Positions 25,535 through 34,316 of a stretch of DNA of 64,000 nucleotides are shown here, one piece after another. Made by a program: the position numbers and the translations under genes. A model generated the notes under the pieces. That model made no database searches and had not been told where the DNA came from. It saw only the letters and a list, made by a program, of their open reading frames with translations. Position 1 is the stretch's first letter. Each line of letters starts with the position of its first letter. The stretch comes from Poseidonibacter lekithochrous (GTDB lineage: Bacteria; Campylobacterota; Campylobacteria; Campylobacterales; Arcobacteraceae), in assembly GCF_018861145.1 (NCBI RefSeq), contig NZ_JAHKQT010000003.1:140579-204578 (forward strand), in the 5' to 3' direction.

Positions 25535-26013
25535 AAATCTAAGTGAATTAAATAAACTCTTAAATCAAACTCTACTTGATGATAATCTTCTTGAATAAAT
25601 GTACATAAATTATAAAAAGCTTTATTATGCTCTTTTTCTTTAAAATGAGATAATTCATGAACTATAATCATTTCTAAAAATTTTTCTGGTGCATTTTTAA
25701 ACATAGAGGCAACTCTTATTTCATTTTTAGATTTTAGTTTATTTCCTTGAACTCTTGAAATAATTGTATGCATTCCAAGAGCGTTGCTGATTACGTTTAT
25801 TTTTCCATCATACATAACTTTTGAAACTTGAGATTTTTTAAAATATTCATTTTTAAGATTCATTACATATGAGTATAAAGCTTTATCAGTTTTAATCTCA
25901 TGTTTCTTTGGGTATTTATTTCTTAAATAATCACCTAGCTTTTCTTTGTCTATTAAGGCTTGTATTTGGTTTTGTATTTCTTGTGGATAGTGTTGTATGT
26001 ACTTTAATTTCAC
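25516..26013 (-). CDS. YgjP-like zinc metallopeptidase
   Basis: 165 residues. Zinc-binding HExxH in IIVHELSHFKEKEHNKAFYN near residue 115-135, with the third histidine in KEHNKAF, as in YgjP/DUF45 proteins of the WLM superfamily. It also has the family LSNALGMHTIISR-like stretch VISNALGMHTII. No signal peptide, so cytoplasmic. It overlaps the histidine kinase gene by four bases and is last in the run of minus-strand genes starting at the dynamin pair. Substrate unknown. Confidence 0.85.
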   Translation of the reverse strand: MKLKYIQHYPQEIQNQIQALIDKEKLGDYLRNKYPKKHEIKTDKALYSYVMNLKNEYFKKSQVSKVMYDGKINVISNALGMHTIISRVQGNKLKSKNEIRVASMFKNAPEKFLEMIIVHELSHFKEKEHNKAFYNLCTFIQEDYHQVEFDLRVYLIHLDLYGKLY

Positions 26014-27518
26014 TTTAAATTAATCCTATCATTTTGTATCTTATTAAAAGTGTAAGTAAAAATATTTTGATTGTCTTTATATGTTGCTTTATATGAAATA
26101 TCATATTTATCACATATATTTTTTACAATATTTAAACCTAAGCCTAAACCTCTTTTTGATTCTTCTTCTCTATAGTTTTTTTCAAATATTTTATTTTTGT
26201 CTTTTATTTCTTTTGCAAAACTTTTAAATTCTAAAATGATTTTATCACTATGTCTTGATTTAAATAAATTAATATAAATAGGCTTTTCTATTTGTGCATA
26301 TTTAATAGCATTTGCTATATTATTATCAATTATTCTTTCACATTCTACAATATTTATATAAGCATAAATATTTGTATCAATATTTGCTTCTACTTCTTTT
26401 AAATTCATTTTACAAACAGTTTGAAAAAACTCAATTCTTTTTTCTAGCATTTCACTTAAAGATAAAAGATTAGGATTATATTTGATAGAATCATAAGAAG
26501 TTATATATGATAAATCTTCATATGAATTTGATAACATGTTTATAGAGGCATCAATTGAGTCTATATAAGATGTTAAGGAATCATCTTTTTGCAAGTGCCT
26601 TATCATTTCTGCATTCATAAGAATACTAGATAAAGGAGTTCTTATTTGATGTATAGTATCTGCAATAAAACGTTTAATATCATTTTTTGCTATATCTAAT
26701 TCTTCATGATTCTTTTCTAACTTTGAAATAAAAGTGTTAATAGAATTTACAATTAATCCTAGTTCATCTGAGGAAATAGAAGATAATCTTTTGTGGAAGT
26801 TTGCTTTTCCTTGCGAAATACTTTCAGCCTCTTCAACAATTTGTTTTATTCTTGAACTCATATCTTTGTAAATATAATAAAGACCTAAGGATGATAATAA
26901 TAGCCATAAAATAAAAGCATAACTACTCTCAAATAAAACTCTACTTGATGTTGATGAGATTGATGAAATATCATTTTTGATATCATTTTTAATTATTTCT
27001 CTTGTACTTTGAAAAAGTTCTAAAATTTTATTGTATTTACTTACAACTAAAAGCGTTTTGATATGTATATAGTCATAATTATTATTATCTTCAATCAAAT
27101 CATCAGATAAATCACTAGCTTCAATATAATATTCATTAAATGCTTTTTCTATTTCTATTATTCTATTTTTAAAAGTAGTATGTTTAAGGTTTTGCAAACT
27201 TCTTTGAATTTCTTTTGCATATGGATTCGTTTTTTTTACCCAATCTAATTCTTTCGCAACAACAGCACTATGAAGTTCAAAAGAAATCTTTTGTAATAAA
27301 AACTCATTATTATAAATAGTTTCATAAATTGGAATAGATTCTTTGTTGATTTGATAAATCGTTTTTTTCATATATGTTGTATTGGATAAAATATATATAT
27401 AAAAAAGTAGAAAAAACATAAAACCAGTCATTGAAGGTATTAGAAATTTTTTAAGTATGGATAAAGAATTATAATACTTAGCAAATTTTTTCAAGAAGCT
27501 CATAGTTTTATTTTTCAT
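26010..27518 (-). CDS. Membrane sensor histidine kinase
   Basis: 502 residues. Two membrane segments (about 24-46 and 200-222) flank a periplasmic sensor of about 150 residues that is mostly helical. A HAMP-like linker follows, then the dimerisation domain with the phospho-accepting His in DTIHQIRTPLSSIL (near residue 290) and an ATPase domain with N-box NNIANAIKYA and G-box RGLGLGLNIVKNICDKY. No response regulator gene lies in this window, so it is an orphan here. It overlaps the PstS-like gene by 11 bases; that protein may be its ligand-binding partner. Confidence 0.9.
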   Translation of the reverse strand: MKNKTMSFLKKFAKYYNSLSILKKFLIPSMTGFMFFLLFYIYILSNTTYMKKTIYQINKESIPIYETIYNNEFLLQKISFELHSAVVAKELDWVKKTNPYAKEIQRSLQNLKHTTFKNRIIEIEKAFNEYYIEASDLSDDLIEDNNNYDYIHIKTLLVVSKYNKILELFQSTREIIKNDIKNDISSISSTSSRVLFESSYAFILWLLLSSLGLYYIYKDMSSRIKQIVEEAESISQGKANFHKRLSSISSDELGLIVNSINTFISKLEKNHEELDIAKNDIKRFIADTIHQIRTPLSSILMNAEMIRHLQKDDSLTSYIDSIDASINMLSNSYEDLSYITSYDSIKYNPNLLSLSEMLEKRIEFFQTVCKMNLKEVEANIDTNIYAYINIVECERIIDNNIANAIKYAQIEKPIYINLFKSRHSDKIILEFKSFAKEIKDKNKIFEKNYREEESKRGLGLGLNIVKNICDKYDISYKATYKDNQNIFTYTFNKIQNDRINLK

Positions 27519-27900
27519 ATATTATTTTCCAATTTTTATTAATATTTTTTTTGTCAATATAAATTATTGTATTTTTTTCATTAAGTTTTTGTTTTATTTC
27601 TTCACTACTTAATCTTCTAGGTATTGGTTCTCTTCCTGTAAAAACTAGTCTAGCCCAATAACTACTATATTGAAGAATATCTTTATCAATAATATTATTA
27701 ATAAATCTTTTATGTAACTCTTTATTTTTTGATAGTAAAGGTTTAATTTTAATGTTATTGATTTTATTTACTTTTGCTAAATATAAATACTTGATGGATT
27801 CTTTAGATAAACTACTAATATCTGAATTTTTATTTGTTACTATTACAATTTTTGCTTGTATTATTGATGTAAAAATAAATAAAAATAGTATTAATTTCAT
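27508..27900 (-). CDS. Small PstS-like periplasmic protein
   Basis: 130 residues with a short signal peptide (LILFLFIFTSIIQA). The mature part follows the short phosphate-binding-like family often found beside sensors: VIVTNKNSDISSLSKESIKYLYLAKV, then SSYWARLVFTGREPIPRRL. That WxRxxFTG block is typical. It is only one lobe of a full solute-binding protein. It sits between a porin-like gene and a histidine kinase with overlap on the kinase side, so it could deliver a ligand signal. Substrate not known. Confidence 0.7.
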   Translation of the reverse strand: MKLILFLFIFTSIIQAKIVIVTNKNSDISSLSKESIKYLYLAKVNKINNIKIKPLLSKNKELHKRFINNIIDKDILQYSSYWARLVFTGREPIPRRLSSEEIKQKLNEKNTIIYIDKKNINKNWKIIYEK

Positions 27901-27910
27901 AATTAAATTC

Positions 27911-29092
27911 TTAAAAAATAAAATCTATTGCAAATGAGTAGATATTAGAGTTTGAATTTTCATAATCACCAGTAGCATTTAGATTAAAACCTCCATTTGT
28001 ACCTTTAGGTCTAATTCTTTGATACTCAAATTTAAAATCAATATTTTGATTTATATGATATTTAAATCCTAAAGTTTTTGTATCTTGCGCAACATTTTGA
28101 ATTTCTATCAAATAATTTAATCTATGATCTTCAGTATTTATAGTTGTATTCTCATCCATTTTGATTTTTGCATATGTAAAATATGGTATTAAAGCTCCAA
28201 ATCTATATCCTAATGTTGTATAAAAGCCTGAAGTACCTAAATAAAAGGAATCAACTTTTCTTTTTCCATATTCACTAGAGAAAATGAAATTATGATAATC
28301 TATAAATAATCCTAATCCAAAATATTCAGCATTTTTATCTTTCATTTCATATTTATTTGCTAGTGTAATTAGATTTTTTTTACCTTTTAATGAGGAAAAG
28401 ATATTATCAATAAATTTGTTTTTTGTTGATATCTTTCCATGTAAATATGAGGCTCTAGCTTCAATTATATCATTTCCAAAAGTGAAGTTTATTGCTTTTA
28501 AGTCTTTTATTTTATTCTTAAACTCTTGATTTAGAGTTTGTATTGGAATATTAAAATCTTCTTGACCATAACTTCCTTGCAGAGTATAGAAATATTTATT
28601 AATTAAATTAGAATAAATAAATTCTACACCATTATATATATTAAATGGCATTTGTCCATATACTTCAATTGCTTCTCTAATCATTAGTTTAGAATAGCCA
28701 ATATTATTATTATTAGAATTTTTATAATAGGGTAGTTTAATTCGACCTATTTTAAAGATAAAATTTTCATTAGAATCATATTTTAAATAACTCCAATCTA
28801 TAGAGGGTTTAATATCTCCAAAATCATCTTTTCTTATTATCCCTTGAGTTATTAAAGATAAATTATCATTAAATTTATAACTTAGTTGAGATCCAAGTAT
28901 ACTATCTACATAAGCATTTATTTTTTTTGAGGAACCATCTTTACTATGAGGACCTTTTGTAAATTTATACTTATTATTATCATTATAAACTGCACCTAAA
29001 GTTCCAAAAAACTTTAGATCAAGTTTTGATTCTTGAGCCTTTAAGCTTAAGCTTAAGCTTAAAAATATCGATAAAAAAAGAAGATACCTCAA
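27911..29092 (-). CDS. Porin-like outer membrane beta-barrel protein
   Basis: 393 residues. Signal peptide of about 19 residues (LSIFLSLSLSLKAQ) and a mature part with alternating hydrophobic strands ending in SFAIDFIF, an aromatic C-terminus typical of outer membrane barrels. Internal motifs such as SLITQGIIRKDDFGDIKPSIDWSYLKY and KIGRIKLPYY resemble DcaP-like/OprO-like porins. Substrate not determinable. It begins four bases after the second dynamin gene. The signal peptide is encoded by a TTAAGC hexamer repeat (about 29041-29060). Confidence 0.75.
   Translation of the reverse strand: MRYLLFLSIFLSLSLSLKAQESKLDLKFFGTLGAVYNDNNKYKFTKGPHSKDGSSKKINAYVDSILGSQLSYKFNDNLSLITQGIIRKDDFGDIKPSIDWSYLKYDSNENFIFKIGRIKLPYYKNSNNNNIGYSKLMIREAIEVYGQMPFNIYNGVEFIYSNLINKYFYTLQGSYGQEDFNIPIQTLNQEFKNKIKDLKAINFTFGNDIIEARASYLHGKISTKNKFIDNIFSSLKGKKNLITLANKYEMKDKNAEYFGLGLFIDYHNFIFSSEYGKRKVDSFYLGTSGFYTTLGYRFGALIPYFTYAKIKMDENTTINTEDHRLNYLIEIQNVAQDTKTLGFKYHINQNIDFKFEYQRIRPKGTNGGFNLNATGDYENSNSNIYSFAIDFIF
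29041..29060 (-). repeat. Hexanucleotide repeat in the porin signal peptide
   Basis: Three copies of TTAAGC plus a partial copy, read on the minus strand, encode LSLSLSL within the signal peptide. Being a multiple of three, slippage would lengthen or shorten the hydrophobic core without breaking the frame. Confidence 0.6.
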
Positions 29093-29095
29093 ATT

Positions 29096-31129
29096 TTAAA
29101 CTTCTTCTTTTATTTTTTCTAGGTCTTTTATTTTTTGAATATATTCTGCTTCTTTTGACTTAACAAAACTGATTCTATCTTCATTTATATCTAAATATTG
29201 ATCTTTTGAGTATTTTGCAATTTTAAATAAATAATTTCTTCTTGAAGTTAAAAAATCCTCAATTTTATCAAACCCAAAATTTGCTTTTAATTTTGCAAGT
29301 ATTTCATCTTCTCTTGGGTGTTGAATTGCAAATCTTGTTGGTTCTTTTTTGTATAACTCTTCAGATTCTTTAATTTGTTCTTCAAAGTAAGCAATAGTTG
29401 CTTGTGTTGTTTGAATATATGAATAAGATAATGCTCCATTAAAATAAGCAAACTTTTTTCTTAAAGCTGAAATATTTTCTAAAATTGCTCTATGATAGGA
29501 TCTTAGTACATTTTCATATACTTTTGCTGCGAAGTGTCTTGTGTTTGAAAACTCAGCATCAGAGGCAATTTCTCTATTTTTTTTAATAAGTTCATAAGGC
29601 TCTTGCCATTTTCTCACTTCTGTTTTTATATGTCGGTAAACTTCTCTAAAAGCTTCATCTGTGTTTAACTCTACATTTTTAAGTAGTTTGATTGATCTTT
29701 TAAACATTTTATCAATAGTTTGATCATCATAAAATAAGTTTTTATAAATATTATCTGCATTTATCCAGTATGTTTCAAATTTAATTTTTTGAATTTTTTC
29801 AGATTTTAAAAAACCTCCTGATGACTCTTCAAATCTAAATGCAGGTCTTCTTTGTATATTTTTATAAGTCTCATTTGCAACTTTTTCCATAATACTTTCA
29901 AGGGAATTATAAATAGTAAATAACTCTTTAGAGTGTTTACTATGGATTTCATCAAATTGTTTAAGTACTTTCTCTTCACAAGATTTTAAAACATTAGCTA
30001 AAGCATCATATACTCCAATAATTGTTTTATATTCTTTTATTAAAATATCACAGATACCTTTTAAATCTTTTTTAATTGCATACTCTTTTGATTCTGCAGC
30101 TTTTGGTCTCATTTCATTTTCAATAAAATCTAGTACTTCTTGAATATTTGATTCTTCTAATAATTTTAAATTTGAAGAGGTATCTGAATTGTGTATTTCT
30201 TTTAATTTATTTTGGAAATTATCATATTTTTCTTCAAAGAAATTTAAAGTATTTGCATTTAAATTTGTATTTAAATCTTTTTTGAAATCTTTTAAAATTG
30301 CATCAACTGAATCTTCAATAAGTACGTTTTTTTGTAAAGCTCTTGCATCAAGCGCCATTTTTGCTGATATTGGAGTTACTTGTGCAAAATATTTACCAAA
30401 TTTATCTGAAACATATTTTGTAGTTGTTTCTACTTGTTCTTGAGAAAACTTATCTTTTTGATTTAAAACACATAAAGATTTATCTTTAAAAAGTTGCATA
30501 TATTCTTCAAGAACTTTTGCTTCTGACTGCTTTCCTGCATTATCAATAAGTGTTAGCCAAATAATTCCACCAACATCTCTTAAAACACTTCTAGTAGTAT
30601 CTGTATCACTTTGTGATTGTGAGTTAAGTCCTGGAGTATCTACAAAAGATATTTCTTTTAAAATATCCATAGGCGCATATAGAGTTAGATATTTAATATC
30701 TTTCATATCTTCTTGTCTTTGATCGGTGAAGTCTGATATTGCTTCTATTGGAGCATATTCTTGAGCCCCTGAATAGTAAGTAATTTTAAGTTTATACTCT
30801 TCTCCATAGCTAATAAAGTTTACTTTAGAAGTAACTGGTGTAATTCCAGTTGGAAGAATATTTTTTGAAAGTAGGGCATTTAAAAATGTTGATTTACCTG
30901 CTGAAAATTGTCCTGTAATTGCAACTTCCATTGGAAATCTTGCACGTCTAATTTGCTTTTGTAAAATACTTTCTAATTGTTTAGATGGAAAGAATTTTTG
31001 TGATAAAAGTTGATCTTGAATTTTCTTTATATCTCCTATTAATCCCTCATCATAAATTATTTCAATTTCTTTATAAGTATCTTTAAACTCATTAATAAAA
31101 CTATCTAATATTTTTAAATTTGCACTCAT
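29096..31129 (-). CDS. Dynamin-like GTPase, second of pair
   Basis: 677 residues. GTPase domain near residues 65-290: P-loop ITGQFSAGKSTFLNALL, switch with LPTGITPVTS, G3 VDTPGLNSQ and G4 NQKDKF. The rest is long alpha-helix (stalk) with a likely paddle, as in bacterial dynamin-like proteins, which bind and remodel membranes. Its start overlaps the stop of the upstream dynamin gene by one base (TAATG). C. jejuni has an adjacent pair whose two products form a hetero-complex that bridges membranes (family knowledge), and this pair is very likely its counterpart. Confidence 0.9.
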   Translation of the reverse strand: MSANLKILDSFINEFKDTYKEIEIIYDEGLIGDIKKIQDQLLSQKFFPSKQLESILQKQIRRARFPMEVAITGQFSAGKSTFLNALLSKNILPTGITPVTSKVNFISYGEEYKLKITYYSGAQEYAPIEAISDFTDQRQEDMKDIKYLTLYAPMDILKEISFVDTPGLNSQSQSDTDTTRSVLRDVGGIIWLTLIDNAGKQSEAKVLEEYMQLFKDKSLCVLNQKDKFSQEQVETTTKYVSDKFGKYFAQVTPISAKMALDARALQKNVLIEDSVDAILKDFKKDLNTNLNANTLNFFEEKYDNFQNKLKEIHNSDTSSNLKLLEESNIQEVLDFIENEMRPKAAESKEYAIKKDLKGICDILIKEYKTIIGVYDALANVLKSCEEKVLKQFDEIHSKHSKELFTIYNSLESIMEKVANETYKNIQRRPAFRFEESSGGFLKSEKIQKIKFETYWINADNIYKNLFYDDQTIDKMFKRSIKLLKNVELNTDEAFREVYRHIKTEVRKWQEPYELIKKNREIASDAEFSNTRHFAAKVYENVLRSYHRAILENISALRKKFAYFNGALSYSYIQTTQATIAYFEEQIKESEELYKKEPTRFAIQHPREDEILAKLKANFGFDKIEDFLTSRRNYLFKIAKYSKDQYLDINEDRISFVKSKEAEYIQKIKDLEKIKEEV

Positions 31130-33477
31130 TATTTTAGTCCTTTAATATTAGAAGAAATTTGATCTAAATTCTTTATTTTTTTATGTATTTCTATAGATAA
31201 ATTTGCTCTATTTTTATCATTATCTTCAAAGGATTTTATTTGATTTTGTAAAATATTTTCTTCATCTTGAAGTTTTTGTTTAACTCTATTTAATGGAGCA
31301 TTTAATGTTTCAAAAAATGTTTCAACTAAATAGTTTGAGATTTTATTTGCTTTTGTTTTTATATTTTCTTCTATTGCTTCAAATTGACCTTTTATAAAAT
31401 TCTCTATTTCTCTATCTAGTTCATTTAATTTAGAAGCTTTTGATTTAGAGACAGCTCCTGTAATTTGAGAAATTAGAATTTCATTATTAGAAGTTAAAAA
31501 TCCTGATTTAAAATCATCTTGAAAAAATCCTCTTGCATCAAAATTGTCATTTTTATGACCTAATACAAAACCAAAATCTTGATATTTTTGCTCACATTGC
31601 TCACCAATACTTTGAGATTTTACAATAAATTTATATCTATAATCTCTTATAACATCAATAATTCCATCTTTGATTGCAGTTTCAACAATTACTTTAATTC
31701 TTGAACTTTCAGGTTTTTTCTTTGTTTTTTCAAAACTATATCTTACATCTGAAATTACTCTTTGTTTTATAACAGTTTGAAGATCAACCAATTCACTTTC
31801 CAAAAATGTTTCTAGTGAGTCTATATAGTTTTTTGCATCTTTTTTATAATAAACAATATCTTCATTCATAGCATCAAAGATTCTTTTATTTACTACTTTC
31901 TTTTTTTCAAACTCTGTTAACTCTGTTTCTAACTCTTCTTTTGATTTAGATAAAAGTTTTAATTCATAGTTTAAAGATAAGTTCTTTTTTTCTAATGTTT
32001 TTAAAAGTTGAGTTTTTGCAGATTGGATGATTATTTCACCCTTTTGTGAGCTAGAACCAAAAAGTGTTTCATTTAAATAGTTTTCAATCTCTAAAATACC
32101 AGTGTCTTCTAACGTGAATCCTGCATCTAAAGCTTCTTGTTCTTTTCCTGTTCTATGTAATAAAGCCATTTTCCCCGAGATTGGTATAAACTTTATTGTT
32201 TTTAAAATATAATCAAGTTGTGAATCTTTATTTTGAGCTTTTAGTTGTTTTTCAATTGATGATTTTGTATAAGATATTACTTCTTCTAACTGCTCTTTTG
32301 ATACAGTATCTGCTCTTGTAATTACCACTAAAAGTTTAGAAATATTTTGATAAAGTAGGGCATCAATTATAAACTCAACATCTTTTAATGTAGCACTTTG
32401 AGATACATTCATTAGATGAAGCATCATATCACATTGAGAAATATATTCTTTAGTGATTTCTTCTCTTTGAATAACTGGATCATCTAGACCTGGTGTATCA
32501 ACTATTTCAATACCATCTGATAAAAAGTCTAGATTTGAACCTAATTCCACATATTTCACAAGATTACATCTTTTACCCTCAGCTTCTGCAGATGTATATA
32601 ATGAAAGGTCATTTATATCAACTTCATCAAATCTTGATTCTTTTTGAATATATGAGTTTAGTTCATCGCCAAATATCTCAATCGTTTCATTTACATAATC
32701 TCTCATTGATTCAAGCTCTAAAGCAGCAGTTTCAATTTTTCCCCATTCTTGAGTATTCCAATAAAATACTTTTGCTTTTTCTTGAGTATTATGTTTTACA
32801 ACTGTTAAGTTTGCAGTTTCTGGAACTACAGCACTTCCTAAAATCTCTTTTCCCATTAAAGCATTAAGCATAGTAGATTTTCCAGCATTCATAACACCAG
32901 TAATTCCAATAGAGAACTTTTGGTTATTTAGATAATCTTTTGTTTCACATAATTCATTTAGTGTCATTTCATTTTTTGTTAAAGATTTAATCTCTTCGAC
33001 AATATCTTCTAATATTGGTTTTAATTCTTTAAATGATAATTTTTTATTATCCATATTTTTTACATCTAAATCTAAATCTTCATTATTTATATCTAGTTCT
33101 TTATGATCAAATAGTGAAGATAGTTTTTGGAAATCATCACTATTTACTATCTCTGATTTCTTAAGATAATTAAAAGATTCATGTAAAGTATCAATATAGT
33201 CTTTTGATTTAGTTTTTGCAATATTTTCAACAATATTATGTTGTAAGTGATTTAATTCACTAATATTAGAAGGTGTTTTTACATTTAATTGTTGGCAATA
33301 TGTTTTAAATGATGTCAATGGTAAGTATTTATCACAATTTTTTCTAGTTGTACTTAATATTAAAGCATAAATAGAATATAAATCATTTGTTATGTTTGTA
33401 TCAATTTCTTCAACATCTAAGTTTTGTTCAAATGTGATTCCATGATAAAGTAAAAAGTAGTCATTAGCTAAGCTCAT
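31129..33477 (-). CDS. Dynamin-like GTPase, first of pair
   Basis: 782 residues. About 160 N-terminal residues of helix precede the GTPase domain: P-loop GVMNAGKSTMLNALMG near residue 200, switch region with PETANLTVV, G3 IVDTPGLDDP and G4 ITRADT. Long helical stalk follows (rich in Glu/Lys), with a hydrophobic-poor C-terminus. Longer N-terminus than its partner, as in the C. jejuni pair where one subunit carries the assembly domain. Located directly downstream of frdCAB but separated by a bidirectional hairpin, so it has its own promoter. First gene of the run down to the metallopeptidase. Confidence 0.9.
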   Translation of the reverse strand: MSLANDYFLLYHGITFEQNLDVEEIDTNITNDLYSIYALILSTTRKNCDKYLPLTSFKTYCQQLNVKTPSNISELNHLQHNIVENIAKTKSKDYIDTLHESFNYLKKSEIVNSDDFQKLSSLFDHKELDINNEDLDLDVKNMDNKKLSFKELKPILEDIVEEIKSLTKNEMTLNELCETKDYLNNQKFSIGITGVMNAGKSTMLNALMGKEILGSAVVPETANLTVVKHNTQEKAKVFYWNTQEWGKIETAALELESMRDYVNETIEIFGDELNSYIQKESRFDEVDINDLSLYTSAEAEGKRCNLVKYVELGSNLDFLSDGIEIVDTPGLDDPVIQREEITKEYISQCDMMLHLMNVSQSATLKDVEFIIDALLYQNISKLLVVITRADTVSKEQLEEVISYTKSSIEKQLKAQNKDSQLDYILKTIKFIPISGKMALLHRTGKEQEALDAGFTLEDTGILEIENYLNETLFGSSSQKGEIIIQSAKTQLLKTLEKKNLSLNYELKLLSKSKEELETELTEFEKKKVVNKRIFDAMNEDIVYYKKDAKNYIDSLETFLESELVDLQTVIKQRVISDVRYSFEKTKKKPESSRIKVIVETAIKDGIIDVIRDYRYKFIVKSQSIGEQCEQKYQDFGFVLGHKNDNFDARGFFQDDFKSGFLTSNNEILISQITGAVSKSKASKLNELDREIENFIKGQFEAIEENIKTKANKISNYLVETFFETLNAPLNRVKQKLQDEENILQNQIKSFEDNDKNRANLSIEIHKKIKNLDQISSNIKGLK

Positions 33478-33495
33478 TATATCTCCCTAAAATAC

Positions 33496-33534
33496 AAAAA
33501 GTTAAATATCAAAACTATTGATACTTAACTTTTT
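33496..33534. terminator. Terminator after frdB / before dynamin pair
   Basis: AAAAAGTTAAATATC and GATACTTAACTTTTT pair almost perfectly (one mismatch) around a nine-base loop, with A/T runs on both sides. It should stop transcription of frdCAB from running into the dynamin genes. Confidence 0.8.
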
Positions 33535-33554
33535 ATACATTTTATTAATGAAAG

Positions 33555-33580
33555 TACGAAGAGGGAAATCCTCTTTCGTA
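33555..33580 (-). terminator. First hairpin after frdB
   Basis: TACGAAGAGG and CCTCTTTCGTA form a stem with one bulge immediately after the frdB stop at 33582. There is no good T-run, so it may protect the 3' end, with the stronger terminator at 33496-33534 following. Confidence 0.5.
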
Positions 33581-33581
33581 A

Positions 33582-34316
33582 TTATCTTAATGCTACTAAT
33601 TTTCTTCGTAAGTAAGCAATTTTATTTTGTAATGGTAAGTGTTTTGGACAATGGTCTTCACAAGCTAATAAAGACATACAACCAAAGATTCCATCATCAT
33701 CACCAATTAATTCATAGAAATCTTCAGCAGTTCTTTTATCATGAGGATCTACCTCAAATCTTGCAACTCTGTTAAGTCCAACAGGTCCAACAAAATCTGG
33801 TCTCATAAGTTTTGTACCACAAGAAGCAACACAAATACCACATTCGATACATCTATCAAGTTCAAAAGTTGCATCAGCTACATCTGGATCAACTTTCTCT
33901 TCAAGTTTAGTAATATCATTCTCTTCACCATTATCAACAATCCAAGATTCAACCCTTTTAGACATTGCATCCATCCATTTACCAGTATTAACTGATAAAT
34001 CTTTGATAAGCTCAAATGCAGGCATTGGCATTAATTGTAAATTTCCTGTAGGATAATTTGCGATTAATGTTCTACATGCAAGTGCTGGTTTACCATTTAC
34101 TACCATTCCACAAGAACCACAAATCCCTGCACGACAAACGAAGTCAAATGATAAATCTGGATCATACTCTTCTCTAATTTTCATTAATGCAATAAAAAGA
34201 GTCATCCCTGGAGTCTCTTCTAATTTATAATCAACGAAGTGAGGTTTAGAAACCTTAGATCGTGGATTAAATTTAAGAACAGATATTGTTATTTCTCTAC
34301 CTTTTTCAATACTCAT
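33582..34316 (-). CDS. frdB: Fumarate reductase iron-sulfur subunit
   Basis: 244 residues. N-terminal 2Fe-2S domain with [23 protein letters not shown], and C-terminal ferredoxin-like domain with [13 protein letters not shown] and [16 protein letters not shown] that bind the 4Fe-4S and 3Fe-4S clusters. It passes electrons between the haem subunit FrdC and the flavin subunit FrdA. The start overlaps the frdA stop by one base (TAATG), so the operon is translationally coupled. Last of frdCAB. Confidence 0.96.
   Translation of the reverse strand: MSIEKGREITISVLKFNPRSKVSKPHFVDYKLEETPGMTLFIALMKIREEYDPDLSFDFVCRAGICGSCGMVVNGKPALACRTLIANYPTGNLQLMPMPAFELIKDLSVNTGKWMDAMSKRVESWIVDNGEENDITKLEEKVDPDVADATFELDRCIECGICVASCGTKLMRPDFVGPVGLNRVARFEVDPHDKRTAEDFYELIGDDDGIFGCMSLLACEDHCPKHLPLQNKIAYLRRKLVALR

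Noticed and set aside
32493..32867. Plus-strand open frame inside the first dynamin gene
   Set aside because: Antisense to the GTPase domain; low complexity Tyr/Leu/Gln content typical of a shadow frame.
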